Source of the DNA: Sipunculus nudus
Taxonomy: Eukaryota; Annelida; Sipuncula; Golfingiida; Sipunculidae
Assembly (NCBI GenBank): GCA_026874595.1
Contig: CM049319.1
Location: forward strand, 59,096,917-59,160,916
Length of the DNA: 64,000 bases
Direction of reading: 5' to 3'
Program-made: the position numbers and the translations under genes
Shown here: positions 11,242 through 24,666 of the stretch, piece by piece
How the letters are laid out: each line of letters begins with the position of its first letter
Position numbering within the stretch: the first letter of the stretch is position 1
The notes under the pieces: generated by a model
Told to the model about the DNA's origin: nothing
The model's input: the letters and a program-made list of their open reading frames with translations, nothing else
Database searches by the model: none

Positions 11242-14200
11242 TAAGTACCCCTAAGAGCTATATTCATGGCAACACAGATTTTGATCATTTTAAACTTTAA
11301 AACGAATTGGAAGCAATTTAAAATCTTACCTTCTTGTAACGTGGAAATCGTAAAAAAATACACCGTGTGGGGTCTGCTTTCAGACTTAAAAAATAAAATG
11401 AAAGAGGCATTTATGGAATATTTTAATATTCTTACAAATGATCTTGCACCAGCAAATCCAAAACTCGAAAAAAAACCCTAACAAATCTCAACATAATTCA
11501 TCAAAATGGAGTATAGTTTAAATTATACGTTATATATTATAAATAATTATTTATCCCTATTGATAAGTTAATTTATGGTGCAAATATTTAAAGACTCGCA
11601 GAACGTGGCTTGTAATTGCTGCGGTAAAACTGAAATTATCTGCTTGTCCAGAGGACTTTTAGAATAAAGTGTGAATAATATTGGTCAATGTTATTACGTA
11701 ACGTTTGCTACAATGGTGTCTAAACCTAATGATAGATTAAAATTTTCAATTAGTAGAGAGTAGAGAGTCATATTTTGACATAAAGTATCATCAGAAATAA
11801 GAAAAATAAGTTTTTCAGATTCGTGATTATCTTAAAGCTGAAAAGATATTGAACTTTGATTTTAAAAGACATATTTGAATTATATACTGGCTGACATCTG
11901 ACGATACATAACCTGCATTAAGTAATAGACACGGGGCAATATAGGTCGTATCACGTTAAATTACAAATCAAACAAATCAAAAAGACAGGCACAGACCATT
12001 TTTTTTTCAATTGATTTTTAACATCTGCCAAACCTTAGTGATTGATTGAGGTCGACCTTTGCCTTTAAAAACGTGAGTCCCTAATGTTTACAGTCTTACG
12101 TCACGGGAGATTGACGGAAATTGCGAATCAGTGATTTTCCATATAAATAAATACGTCACATTTATATACAATAGAACCTCGTTTATCCGAACAATATGTA
12201 GGATAAAGACTTCGTTACTGATGTATGAAATCAAATATTTAAACGGGATAATGTCCATACTTTTGAACACCCCCATGTAATGGCTTCTACACAGTTTTCT
12301 GAGCATGTTCAGGGACATCCACTTATATTTTGGTGAAACACTTCTTTTTCACCGCTTTTGGTTAGTACTCTCATATCAGTGACAAACACTTATTTTCAGC
12401 TAGCAAAATTTATATGATCCCGAAGTTTTTGTGGTGGGTCAAAGAGGACCTACACACCCGTCTCAGGACAGTCGCAATTCCTGGCCGGATAATATAATAA
12501 GTCGTGTCACCTGATGTCGTAACACACATAGGGAGATACAAAGTATAATCTAAACATGTAAGCTTGATTGAACATACATTCAATAGGCGTTATGTGTTGC
12601 ATTATTACAAGGGGTGATAAGGTTTGGTTCCATGCGCCTTCTTTTTTTTGAGCCATGGTTTGTCGATTAACCGGTGATACATTTGACAATAGTACATTCC
12701 GTTCTACTGTCGTTGACTGGTTGGTTTGTCTGTTTGTTAGTATTTTAACCAAAATGATAATATGAATATGGTGAAATTTTTGGTAAAGCGAAACTACAGA
12801 AGATCAGAAAGTAACTATTCTTTATATTTGATTTGCTTTAAACTAAAACTGGTGTTTTTGTTTTGCTAATTAAATGTATTGGAAGAAATATACAAAAAAA
12901 CCAAGAAAAGTCAAAAGGTATTTGAAAGGGTAATGATAGGATCAATTAGTATAAACTTTTGATAAAAATAGAAACATAGGTACATATACCAAGAGAATGG
13001 ATACTCTTTTTCTTTTTTTTTGTATCAACAGTAATAAATTATGTTTGATACTACACTACAACATGGCAATAAACATATGTCCCTTTTTGTGTCATCAACC
13101 TTACTCCTAAACAATGACAAACGCTGTGATCAAGGGTAAAATTCATGTGTTCAGATGTTATTTTCATCAGGCTTAGAAATCACGTGCGTTCCTGTTACCA
13201 TGAGCATTTTTATTCTAAGAGGATCTTGACAGGAAGCGGGAAATCGTTGAAGAATATTATAATTTTTGCAAAATGTGAATATGTATTGTTGATGTCTTTA
13301 ATTTTATTTTTCAACGAATTTGTCAAAACTTTTCTTAAGATCCAGTTTCTTGAAAGATGCAACCTTATTAGGCTATTTTCTGTTTGGAAGCAACTTTTTA
13401 TCATTATGTAGCCAATGTTGAAAAATTAATATTTGTGCTTAAGCAAGACTCCTCCCGCGGCAAAAAAAAGGAAAAAAACACATAAAACAGAATACAGAAA
13501 ATACTGTATATTTGCGGGGTGTTAATAACATGTTTTAGCAGCCAGATTAAATTATAGTAATAGCCGCTTGATATATTTGCTCGCTGGATAACGATGCGTT
13601 TGACGCTGATTTAATGAGAGAGGTATCAACTTTGTGTGTTCATGATATCAATTACAAATGAATTAATAATACTACAGAAAATAACGAAAAACAGTATCAC
13701 AATGTGACTCTCTTACAGATAGCTAAGCTCTTTGATATTGATTTTTATAATATACTGAATAAAAAAATCGAAATATTTTATATCTCCTATTGAATATGCA
13801 GAATAAGAATTACAAGCAACAGTCGGAATCCGTGAAAGAAAATGGATCAAAGAATTAACTACTTTTTTACCATTCTTGTTAAGGCCACTGCCTCTGATAA
13901 TCGTTTGCAGACTGACCGAGTTCCTTTATTGGCTTGATGGACCACTCATTTTACTTAACGGGAGGTTTATTTCTTTTGAAGACTTAACGATTAAATTCAA
14001 TGGCGTACTTGGACCAAATTAAAATATGCCCAGTTACATTGTAATTAAATAGCGACTAATGCACAAGGTTATCTTATTCAGGAAAAAACATTCGTCATTA
14101 ATTCATCAATGCTAATTTATTGGATTGATAAAGAAGATGACGAGATTTTCTTATATCGTGATAAAATACTATAAAATCTGAGCCTTATATGGTCTTCATT

Positions 14201-16828
14201 TGCTGAAATCCGTCTCTGATAATATTGTATATAAAAGTCTTTGTGATAACAATTATTATTCAGTTAGAAATATAGAGATTTATAGGGACATAGGACCTTA
14301 ATAAAACAACACAATAGTTCCCTTTTATAACCAAGAGTTACCGATAATAGTCTATTTAGGCAAAGAGCACATAATTGCCACTTATGTTTAATCTAAAGCA
14401 CAGTAATTTGATGACTGTTGAAAAAATGCTAATGCTTCCAAGTGGCGGGTACTTTCATCCGGTACTTATGAAACCCTGAAAGTCGTGAAGGTATTATGGT
14501 TACCATGGAAACTTACCTGTCCAGCTCTCTACTCCGACAACCATAACAGCCGAAAGCTTTTGCGCGGCTCTTCAATCACATTAATTTAGCAATATCTGAC
14601 CATGCAGACTATGACTATGTATATAATATCTTAAGTGATCGCCCAAAACAAGACCATTGAGTAAACTATAAAGGAATAAATAAAACAAATGACTAGAGGC
14701 ACAGATAGAACCCGCGATTTGTTGAACTAGGAAAGTGTGGTGTCATTGATACCCAAATATGCCCAACCCTTGACAAGAAGCCCCTTAAAATTAAAAAAAT
14801 ACTTGCAAATTACAAACTTAAAGAGTAAATGCATGATTAGCTATTTAGTTATCCTGATGAACCTGTTTCAACTTAGTGTTACGATGATGTAATTTGTAAA
14901 CTTTACAGATTTGAACAAGAGTACCCGAGGCACAAGTTATCAAAAATAGATCGCTGTTATGGTTGTGGCCAAGAAATATGCCTGCAACATTTTACGCTAA
15001 CAGCTTCTTCTGTAGCTGAGATATTTGGCACTAGACTTAACATCAAGTATGCAAACACCTTAAATCGTAAAATGTTGTGAATGGTAACATTTGGTTTTGC
15101 ACGAAGACGCTGTTTTTAATGTAAATCGTTCATGTCTCAAAATAAATATAGTTTTCCTGGTCTAAGATACAGTAGACCATGATAGGAAAGCTAATATTTA
15201 AACATTCTCTAATGAAACGAGTAATAAGCAAAAAGAAATACCTTTTCACCTCTTAAACAGAAGGCTACCAGTGCATGGTAATGCCACCTGCACTGTAGTG
15301 CCATATCAGTGAAATCACTATACATGTCAAAATATTTGGTAAAGATTGGGCAAGTGGTTCATGAAAAAGGGTAAAAGATTTTGCTTCATGTATGAATACA
15401 AGCGAAGTCAGAATATCTCTTAGTCCTGTGGAATCATCAGTCTGGAAATAATTCCATCCAATGTAGTATAAATTGAATTCCAATAGCTTAAATAAATCCT
15501 TGTATATGATGTGAAGGCTAATTGTTCTTATATACTACTTATCTTAAGGAAAGGGAAAGAAGAAAAATCTGGATCGCAGACTGTGGCCAAACAGAAGTGT
15601 CGCCACCTGTACATTTTAAATCACATGCCAGTCATGTGATCAGTTCGTCTAAAAATTTGGAAATGATTGGTGCTGTGGTTCATGAGATGAAAGGTAACAG
15701 AATTTGCATCATATATGGAAACATGTAAAATTTTAAAAAAAATACCGAGTTATCCAAAGGAACACAGAACGTTATTAAACAGAGGTGGCTCCACCAGGCA
15801 GGTTATTATCATATGACAGTCATGTGCTTAGTATGTGTGTACACTTCAGCGAAGAAAGCAGCAGGAGATTTAGTGACATTTGGTAAAAGAAGGGGGCGGG
15901 ACGGAATGACGGCGAACGGACGAATGGACGTGGACCATATTAGTAATCCTTCGGTAAACACGTTCATGAAGATAAAAGTGATCATGATGTTTCGGGTGTG
16001 TTTCGGGTCTATGTGTGTCTGAGTGTACTTGTAATTCGGATACAATCAAAAACATATACGGTATACTTTTATAATAATTGGTCATGTACATAAAGGCGAC
16101 AATAATATAAATTCGCACCCAAGAGCGTTTATGTGTTTGTATCTGTTAATAAATCCAGGGAAGTAATAAAACGGACTTAAATATTATATACATGTATGAT
16201 CACACCCTTGTCTCACTCTCATTTTTAGTCGGTTGACATATCTCTACTTTCATCCCAAATTTCGGGTAGTTGGAACACGAAATTCGGTGATCAGTTCCTA
16301 CGAAGCTACGTCCTAAAAAAATTAGAAATGTCTGACATATAAAGACTGCCCAAATTTTCGAGTGCCTGTTGCGATGAAATTCAGGTAATCTGACTATGTG
16401 GCCGTATTTTTTAAATTCAGGAGAGAGAAGTGGCTGACTATGGTTCACATGATCATAAAAGTTGTGTGAATGGGAGACTAACATGGCACACGCTTCAGCG
16501 TGGACTGAAGAACTAATCGTGCATTGTCACCGCCAAACCGAGACGGGTGTAGTTTAACCTCGACGGTAGACCAGCAATTCTTTGAATATCGGGTAGTACT
16601 TGCGACCACGGCTTGACCAGCATCAGTCACGTCATTACGCCGGTGGTCTGCGAAATCTCAAATAGCCAGATATCTCTGTTTATATAAAAAAGATTAAGGT
16701 TAATATTTCTCACCTACATACAGCATAAAGAGCATGGTTAGTCCATCATGTGACGAAAATGCCACTGCAAAGATTCCCGATATGTCTATATATGTCTATA
16801 AATCCCGTGCCATGACTATGCCGACGAC

Positions 16829-16833
<5 letters not shown>
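11242..16833. other. AT-rich stretch, mostly featureless
   Basis: About 5.6 kb with no supported gene. It contains a pogo/Tigger-like terminus at 12169-12192 (described separately) and a minus-strand donor-like site at 14511-14516. Open frames (for example 13145-13411 and 16200-16484) lack recognisable motifs and many overlap frames on the opposite strand. Confidence 0.5.
12169..12192 (+). mobile_element. Pogo/Tigger-like terminal repeat, isolated
   Basis: CAATAGAACCTCGTTTATCC closely resembles the CAGTNNAACCTCG..TATCC ends of Tigger/pogo elements. A matching inverted end was not found within several hundred bases, so this is probably a remnant. Confidence 0.45.

Positions 16834-16896
<63 letters not shown>
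16834..16896. repeat. (TA)n microsatellite
   Basis: Pure TA repeat of about 63 bases. Confidence 0.95.
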
Positions 16897-16898
<2 letters not shown>

Positions 16899-17837
16899 TG
16901 AAGTCTGCTGTATAGAGTCATAGAATAATATTGCCGAGTAAAGTCAGTCTGACTGTACATCACGAGTTCGCTGCACAGGATTCAATTTATTGCTGATCAC
17001 TACTTTGTGTTTCATCGTTCTTACAAGTGTTACAGGTTTAGATTTTTTTCTCTATATAAAGTATAAACTAACAATCGGTATAAACGATTATTTGGCACAT
17101 AATTAATATATATGTGTGTATGTATATAAATGTGTGTATGTATGTTTATATATACACACACACGTACTTTTAGGCACTTAATTTAAATTAAAATATCTTC
17201 TTTAGATGACAGTTCTTCGCCAAGTTATAATAGAAAAGCTATATACTATAGGCACTTGTTTTTATTTAATAACGGGATAACTCTGACACCTCATGATACT
17301 TGCTGTTTGCCAGTAAAACGAAAGAGAATCTGTTTACTGGGTTTAAAGTTGTATTTTAATGGTAACACTTACTTGAAGTTGTCTGTCACCACAGTATCAG
17401 TATAAAATAATTCATGACATATTTAGTAATGTATCATATAATGTAATATAATGACTCTTATTCAATTTTTGTTCTGATTCAGACGTTTCATTCATTTCCT
17501 ATTTATTTAACAGGACGTTTCCGTGTTCCTTTAACACTGTGGGAACCGAGCACGTCACATTACCGTAAATAATTAATTAAATGGTACCGTAAACACCTGC
17601 AAGTGCACAGGATGAGCCCCTTCTCAGAAGTCGTCATTGCATCAACTCACGCCAGTGGGAAACATCGTGGATAATATAGGAAATAAATTTAATCAAATAA
17701 TATAGGAAGAAAGAAGCAATTGATATGATGTTCAAAGATTACGTAATTATAATTAGATCATACATGCGTGAGGGACTAAAATTAGTATTATCCCGTAAAA
17801 ACCGATCTTTATTCATTGTTCAAATAAAGCATTGGTT

Positions 17838-17842
<5 letters not shown>
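16897..17842. other. No gene recognised
   Basis: AT-rich sequence with a short TGTA/TATG-rich patch near 17105-17165 but no supported gene. Confidence 0.5.

Positions 17843-17898
<56 letters not shown>
17843..17898. repeat. (TA)n microsatellite
   Basis: Pure TA repeat of about 56 bases. It is read through by a 124-codon frame that is therefore unlikely to be a gene. Confidence 0.95.
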
Positions 17899-17901
<3 letters not shown>

Positions 17902-18663
17902 TTATCTCATATTTACATTATTTCTTATTTCAATTACCCCGTAGTAGTCAATTGTGTAGTGTATTGCAATTTTTTGAAAGGAGGTTATGCAAGACTTGCC
18001 AGTAGATTGACCCTGTCGATACCGTCCCTCCCACTGACAGAAGTTGCTCTCGCTGTGTCGCAAAGCCAGAACAAGTACTGCCACCTTTTGGCAAAGTAAA
18101 TAACCAGTTTTCGGCTCTCTGAAAGACTGGTCAGTGATAAGTGCTGGCACTGAGTTAGGTCCATCGGTACATGGAATCGTGTTTTATTTACGCACCTTAT
18201 GTTGCAAACATAAATATTAAAGCCCTTGCAGGGCTAGTTTGCTAGAGCTTATGTAGTCAAAATATACGTTATCATTATGTAATACTCCTTAGAGCTAGGT
18301 ATATATGTATATGAAACCTCTGACCATAACAAAATATACCTTCAATAAAATGTGAACCAAAGTTCCTTAGATCTATCTACATTGATAAAAATTAAAATGA
18401 TAGTTCCCGCGAATGCATGATATTTATATATATAGCAGCAACATGACCAATATTCACGGACCCTGAACATTTTGTCTGAGGCAACGTTATGAATGACTAC
18501 TTTGAACCAGATCGTTGATTTCTTCAGTGTCTAACTGGAGAATTACATAGATCTCTTTTTATCCGTGTGTATTGTACAGCTGCTGCAGTGCCTTTTTAGA
18601 CAACTTTATATACAAACTGCTAAAACAAAGCATTTGCTGTGCTTCATCGTCTGAACGTGTTCT

Positions 18664-18681
18664 CAGGGGCGGATACAAGAG
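18664..18681 (+). mobile_element. hAT-like left terminus, isolated
   Basis: CAGGGGCGGATACAAGAG matches the CAGGGGCGGATCCA-type ends seen at 59561 and, inverted, at 48793 and 35312. No right partner was found before 18750, where the R5 repeat begins. Confidence 0.4.
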
Positions 18682-18748
18682 TTTATAATAGAAAGTGGGA
18701 GGGGCCACAGCGGCCTGGCACATATAAACTAGAAATAAGCTTTCTAAT

Positions 18749-18940
18749 GAATGCAAACCTCCGCCATTCACTTGTTTCCCCATATGTCCCCTGGTTCATT
18801 CGAGCATATATATATAAGTGACACTACATTTGTGATTATTCCTTGATGGCGTTCCTGGATCCGGATCATGTGCATGACCCACATCAAAATCTATTTGATT
18901 CTTCATTAGTCCATTCCCAAAATGCCCTGAAAATTTGATG
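18749..18940 (+). repeat. Dispersed repeat family R5, copy 1
   Basis: Collinear with 23221-23412: shared anchors GAATGCAAACCT, GGTTCATTCG, ATAAGTGAC, CATTTGTGA.TATTC, GATCCGG or GATCTGG, and ATGCCCTGAAAATT. Element class unknown; no terminal repeats recognised. Confidence 0.65.
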
Positions 18941-19499
18941 ACATTTTGAACAAGTGTACCTTGAGTGCTAGCAGACTTTCTAAATAGCTCTCGTATGCAG
19001 AAGTAAAGAAAAAATGTGCGCGACGCAAAGCGCGACACTGCTTTCCGGTGTTAGTATATACTGTATATTTTCCGTATTTGAAATGAAAAAGAGGGTGCAC
19101 GTCTTCGGCCCTGTGCCCTTCTTAATCGTACTGCTTCTGTATGGAGCGTAATTTGTAATAGATGAAAAAATATATATTAAAAAAATCACTTTAACCAAGA
19201 AAGCATATTCATTACAGCCAAGGAAGCAGAAACAGTTATTGTATTTATACAATTGCATATACAACAATATTTATTATTCATAATTGATTCATGATCAGGG
19301 TGTTAGAAGGAAGGGGAGGGGACTCAACATCTTGTAGACTTTATACAAAACCCTCTCTCACAGATATACGAGGTAGATAACGTCACAGGACACAAGACTC
19401 GGCGTTGTTTTTCGGTATTTAGGGTATATTTGCCTCCCCCATGAGAGTATGTGTTCGTTCTCGTTGTGTGTTTGTGATTGTTTGTTCACAACATAATTC

Positions 19500-19655
19500 A
19501 CGCAGTCATGTAAGGAATCTATTGAAGTGTGCATGGCATATTGGGGACGATTTTAGTGTTGATCCAGCATCTGATACGGATACTGGCGTATTGAATGCTG
19601 GAATATGCACAAATGTTCGATCACTTATGCACGAATGCACCTGGGAATATCGGCA
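19500..19655 (-). repeat. Dispersed repeat family R5, copy 2 (inverted)
   Basis: The reverse complement aligns with 23221-23450: CGCAGTCATGT.AGGAATC, GGCATATTGG, TGATCCAGC/GATCCTGG, CACTTATGCACGAATGCACC and GGGAATATCGGC match in order. The 72-codon frame spanning 19441-19659 comes from this repeat and is not taken as a gene. Confidence 0.55.
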
Positions 19656-19659
19656 ATAA

Positions 19660-20571
19660 AAGTGAACGCACAATGTGGCCAGATCACCCTTGTAGTTCTT
19701 TCCCCTTGTACATGATATTTAATTTCATATACAGATACGCCGTCCCAACTGAGTCTACGCCAATATTATTTCAAATAGTTAGGAATTTACAAGAAATATT
19801 GCGGTCTGACATGATTTGAAAGCTCCAGTCACCAAAAGAAACTCTTTCGGTTTGTAATCCAAACCGCTTCCATTTAGGTGTAAAGCGATACAAGGATTAT
19901 TTTTCTATGTCTGCATGGTCACACTCGTCTGTAGATGCACCCAGACAGCATGCAAACAAACTCCACACAAGGGAATTCTGTAAGTATTCAGGTTATGGTC
20001 ACGATGTTCAGTGTCATACAGCCGCCACGTTTTGAAAACATTCGCGTTTCCCGGCTTCTAATGAAGGGAAACAGCCAAATGTAGCAATGATTTTACCAGT
20101 TTTCATCGTAAGCGCATGCATTTTGACCCATAACCCCTCCTTGCTATGAAATGTCGGTTCCATTCAATTCGTTCTCTTCAAGTTGGGAATTATGGTATGG
20201 CCAGGAATGTTAGTCTCAGCTCTCATTCATCAAAATCTAAATTTGTTAAATGTCAAGGAAACAGCTTTTTACATTTCACATGTGCACGCTTACATAATAT
20301 CACGTATTCCATCAGAATCCGTACCAGAAACACAACCATGCATGTATATGTAATCTGCCTTGCCCAAATTCTTATCTAACATATTATAACGACTACATTA
20401 CCGTCGTCACTACATTAATATTTTACCTACGCCGCTGGTGTTTCGCGACTCTGCCAGTGTGGCTGGTCACTTTGTTTCCCTTTTTCCTTTCCTATACATA
20501 GATTCATTATGAGACACGGATATTTGTCCTGGTGTAACGTATTTAAATGCAGATGGCCAATCATTAATTAA
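19660..20571. other. No gene recognised
   Basis: No supported gene. A consensus-like donor (TTCTgtaagtatt) lies at 19980, but the upstream acceptor and frame are not convincing. Confidence 0.45.
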
Positions 20572-21146
20572 AAGGGACATGATGAGGGGCAATATTATGC
20601 CTTTTCTTTCACACTGTCAGTTAAGCTTTGCTTAATCAAAAGTTTCCCAACAACATACGGATGTTAATACCTTGTTTAGGTTCTGCGTTTTAAGTACACA
20701 GAGTCTACGTGTGTCTGAGACCAAACAAGGACTTGTCCAAACTAGTCCTTACATGTACTTTCATATCACCTGATATATCTCTTCTGGATGGACACTACGA
20801 TACATGGGTTCAATGTTAATTCACCGTAGAACCTGTTGCAACAGATATGTACAGTAAGTCCAGGGGCAACAGCTGAAATGACAGGCACAGTGTGTATATC
20901 GGGTCCCTGGGCCACCATAACACGCAATGTTTCAAAAAGCGGGAACATGTACATTATTATGGGCCAAGTCAGTCAAGGCATCTTCTTATTGACAAGTGCT
21001 GTGGCTCGGGCGACGTACTGAGTTCCAAGCACTGTGTTGACGCCCAGTTCATTTTTTTAACACTCACGTACAGGAGTAAGTCAACGGTTTCAGGCAAATA
21101 TTTTAGTACCAATTCGTTTAAATAGAAGACGCTAGATTTCGTGTTA
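20572..21146 (+). repeat. Dispersed repeat family R4, copy 2
   Basis: Second copy of the repeat at 4771-5225, same orientation. It is about 120 bases longer, with extra sequence around 20745-20890, and more diverged in the middle. The final third (GGGCCAAGTCAGTCAAGGCA through CAGGAGTAAGTCAACGG) is the best conserved part. Confidence 0.65.
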
Positions 21147-21977
21147 AACCTCGCAGATATCTTGAGTTTACCGAGATCATTGAGCAATTTAAAAGGGGAG
21201 TTATACAACAAAACATACGTGTACATGAATCGACAGGTTAAAGTACTTAAATAACTATACAAATCTAGCACTGCGTTACTAGGGGAACACACGGCGGCCT
21301 AACTGCAGTCTGAAATATATGGCTACGAAATTATAACCAGTAGGTCTATAGTAAATAAGGATGGGTTCTCGCGAAGTTTTTTTATTTTAGAATTATTTAG
21401 TTTTTCTATTTTAGAATTTCGATAAAACCCTCATATCATCATGAGACAAAATGATAATAACATATTCTTTTATTAAAAAAGCAAATGCTCCATATAAGAA
21501 TAGGAAATAGCTAAATGCAATTATTTCAATTTCTTGAAGGAATTGTCCGAGCTGCTGGAGCTCAAAATCGACATTTTTTTACTGAAAATCAAGGAGTGGG
21601 GGGAAGGATGTCAAAATTTGCGCCCGATGCCTTTTTTGGCCTAACAGCTGAGATGGAGCGAGAACAGCTCTTGGAGTGAGATAAGAGCTATGTTTAAAAA
21701 AAGAATGAATAAGACATTTATAGCTCAAATTCATCATTCATCAGCAATAATGATGTGTATTTGACAGGTCTCTGATAGACTGGGTGATTTGAAACATCTG
21801 CACTTGGCATCCTATTCTAAGCCTGTCAATGTTTCACGGACATTGTACTGATTGGCCTGGCATGGTGACGCCAGTTGTCACCGCCTTCGACTAGGTTTTT
21901 TGTTTTTCCCGGGCTGCTTCTCTGTTGGTCCGGTCATTTGTCCATTCGGCCATGCACAATTTTCAAGAGACATCAGT
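21147..21977. other. No gene recognised
   Basis: AT-rich sequence with no supported gene. Confidence 0.5.
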
Positions 21978-22100
21978 GTATTTTAATGTCATTTTGCATT
22001 AAAAGTAGTCATTGGCCAAGGAAAAAGTAGTTAATATTGGGACGGTCGATAAAACCGTTGGGAATGCGATATCCAACCCTGTTTGTCTGTTTGACCATAC

Positions 22101-22165
<65 letters not shown>

Positions 22166-22380
22166 CATTTCTGATGACTTTTGTGGAGGTGTTTACTATT
22201 CCCGCGGGCTTCAGGCTGAGATATTAAACTAAAGTTAGATAAGTGCCCTTGTAAATTTAGCATTTTAAAATATAAATTGTCAGGTCATTTCCAAAATGTA
22301 AATCGTAGTGAAGGAATGAGGCACATAGCCTAATTAACGAGAAGAGAGCAATTACCATGCAGTTATCAATAAATAAAAAG
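21978..22380 (+). repeat. Tandem segmental duplication, unit A
   Basis: About 400 bases that recur, diverged, directly downstream in 22381-23090. Anchors in order: CATTTTGCATTAAAAGTAGTCAT, then GATATCCA.CTC.GTTTGTCT, then CTTGT.AATTTAGCATTTTA, then GTCATTTCCAAAA.GTAA, then ATGCAGTT.TCAAT.AATAAA (each given approximately). Unit A carries its own (TA)n at 22105-22160, which unit B lacks, so that array expanded after duplication. Confidence 0.75.
22105..22160. repeat. (TA)n microsatellite
   Basis: Pure TA repeat of about 56 bases inside duplication unit A. Confidence 0.95.
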
Positions 22381-23090
22381 GTGCATTTCAATATTATTTT
22401 GCATTAGAAGTAGTCATGCTCCAAGGAGTTTAACTTGAATATTGGAACGTTCGAAAAAGCCGTTGTGTATGTGATATCCAGCTCAGTTTGTCTTTTGATC
22501 AAACACTAACTATATTTTTATTAAGTAAATTTTGGAAGAACCTTTTTAGGGGGCATAGACTAGGGAATATTTGATTTAAGTTTGGAACTGTATTTGGCAG
22601 AGGTTTGCGCTCTCTGAGTAGTTTCTATCTTGTCGAGAGGTTGTGGATAATTATCTGTTTTGACAAGCCAAACTGTAATGGCAATGTCTTCTTTAGATAA
22701 TAAATATGATACCTTAATGAAGGAGTTTTATTTACCAGCTCTTGGAATTTATGTTATTTTTTTTTTCATGTTAATGCATGTTACTTTAGTTTATTTAGGG
22801 AAGTATATTTAGGGATGACTCACATACAGAACCTATATATTTCTCTTTCTTGCATTTTCGTAGGTTTACTTTTCCTCCAGTTTTCGGGCAAATTTATTAA
22901 ACTGTAGTCAGATTAGTACCCTTGTTAATTTAGCATTTTATAATATTATTGTAACGTCATTTCCAAAACGTAAGCGTATATGAAGCAATGTGGTATATAC
23001 CCTGATTAGCGAGTATAGAGCCAACTTATTCCTGGCAAAGTTTTCAGTAATGCAATAACAATGCAGTTGTCAATTAATGAAAAGATTTCT
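22381..23090 (+). repeat. Tandem segmental duplication, unit B
   Basis: Second unit of the duplication. It aligns with unit A at both ends but holds about 300 extra bases near 22530-22860 that are either an insertion here or a deletion in unit A. No coding sequence recognised. Confidence 0.7.
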
Positions 23091-23220
23091 ATTTTTACAG
23101 CATCTCAAGTGAATGTATGAAGGGCCTACTGATCAAATGCTCAACTACATTTAATATTTGCTGACTTGTTGTTGATTGTAATGAATAATTTAAAATGAAA
23201 CTAAAAATCTGCATTCTAAG

Positions 23221-23412
23221 GAATGCAAACCTTGATTATGTGTTTGCATTCACCTATTCGGCCCATATACCCAGGTTCATTCGGGTATAAGTGACTTTAC
23301 ATTTATGAATATTCATTGACGATATGCCAGGATCTGGGTTAGTGCCGGCTCCACACCAACATCGAATCAGTGCTCCTTTGACCCATTTCCGATATGCCCT
23401 GAAAATTACATG
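23221..23412 (+). repeat. Dispersed repeat family R5, copy 3
   Basis: Matches 18749-18940 in the same orientation and 19500-19655 inverted; similarity to the inverted copy extends to about 23450. The 70-codon minus-strand frame here lies within the repeat. Confidence 0.65.
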
Positions 23413-24660
23413 GGATTCCGCACATGATTGCGGGAGTTCTGTTGCTGGTAAACACGTACACATGAACGGGATTTAAGGCTAATCTCCTGGCCAATGCCAA
23501 AGTTAAATTATCCGGAAGAATCAGGATGTAGTAAAATACAAATGTTGGTTCTGTCACGAGACTTTTTATCTCTCAATAAGCCTTTAATCTTTCACCAAAT
23601 GTGTGGCGATGTATGTTATTTTGTCTGAGAAAAATCGCAAAATTTCAATAGGCGCCCATACGTGCAACAGACAGGTATAGATAAATGCAGAAATAATCGG
23701 GAACATTCCAAAGAATCATAAAAGAGCAGACTTTGTCATGTGACACCGTCATAGTATCTTAAATTTTCCTTGCTACATATATTATTATAAGGCCTTTATG
23801 AAAAAAAAAGTTATCTGATATTGGATTTATTCATCTTCTTGGAGAGGGAGAGGGAGAGAGAGAGAGAGATAAAAATATATTAGGTCGGAAACCGGATGAG
23901 GAAAAATGCAATAATATGTCAAACATAAATTGAATAATTGGCGCAATTTGGGGGGGGGGGGGGGGAAAGAACGATCACCCACTTTGGCAATTACTTTTTT
24001 TAATGTCATTTTCCCATAAAAATTGAATCTCGAGATCATTTCAATCTGTTAAAAGATGAGTTATAAAGATAATTCTTAGTCATAACCTGCCGTCTTTCAG
24101 AAATGACTATACAAAATCGAAATCCTGAAAAAACTTTATAGTACACTGATAACATTGTTTTATTGCAAGGGCTTGTGTGTGTTTGGGTTGAGTTGGGGTC
24201 GGGAAAGTGGAGGGAAGTTCCCGTCACCCCCCACCTCCCCCTCTCCATTGCAGAAAGAAAATTGAATTGAATTGAAAGGGGATATCGAGTGGAAGATTGG
24301 AAAAACCTCTAAAATACAGAACAATTCTCAATGCTCTGCCCGGATAAACATAAATTGCTATTTCCTGCCCGGTCGGTCGAAAGTCTAGACCCTAATCTGG
24401 AGCGGAATAAAGCAATTGCATATTTTGTCAAATTTTATATACAATTTAGAAATGTATAATTCATCAAATCCAATTTGAATCCCGTATACCAGCAATGCCA
24501 GAAAGATTTCGAATCACTCTCTTCTTTTGTAATCCAGATGGCAAAACAGATAGGCTTTAGGTTTATCAACTTAAGAATTCGAGCTGCCTCGTGTAAATGG
24601 ATCACATTACTGTTAAACTTTGATAAATCGGATGGAAAAGTTATTTTGATTCTTATAATT
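23413..24660. other. No gene recognised; GA tract and poly-G
   Basis: Contains a purine GA-rich tract (23843-23868) and a poly-G run of 16 (23950-23965). No supported gene. Confidence 0.55.
23950..23965 (+). repeat. Poly-G tract (16)
   Basis: Uninterrupted run of 16 G. Confidence 0.9.
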
Positions 24661-24666
24661 GATTCC

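Noticed and set aside
17725-18099. 124-codon frame
   Set aside because: A third of it is translated (TA)n microsatellite, giving a Tyr-Ile run.
19934-19979. 45-nt exon before donor gtaagtatt
   Set aside because: Only the donor is convincing; acceptor context weak and no adjoining exon in phase was found.
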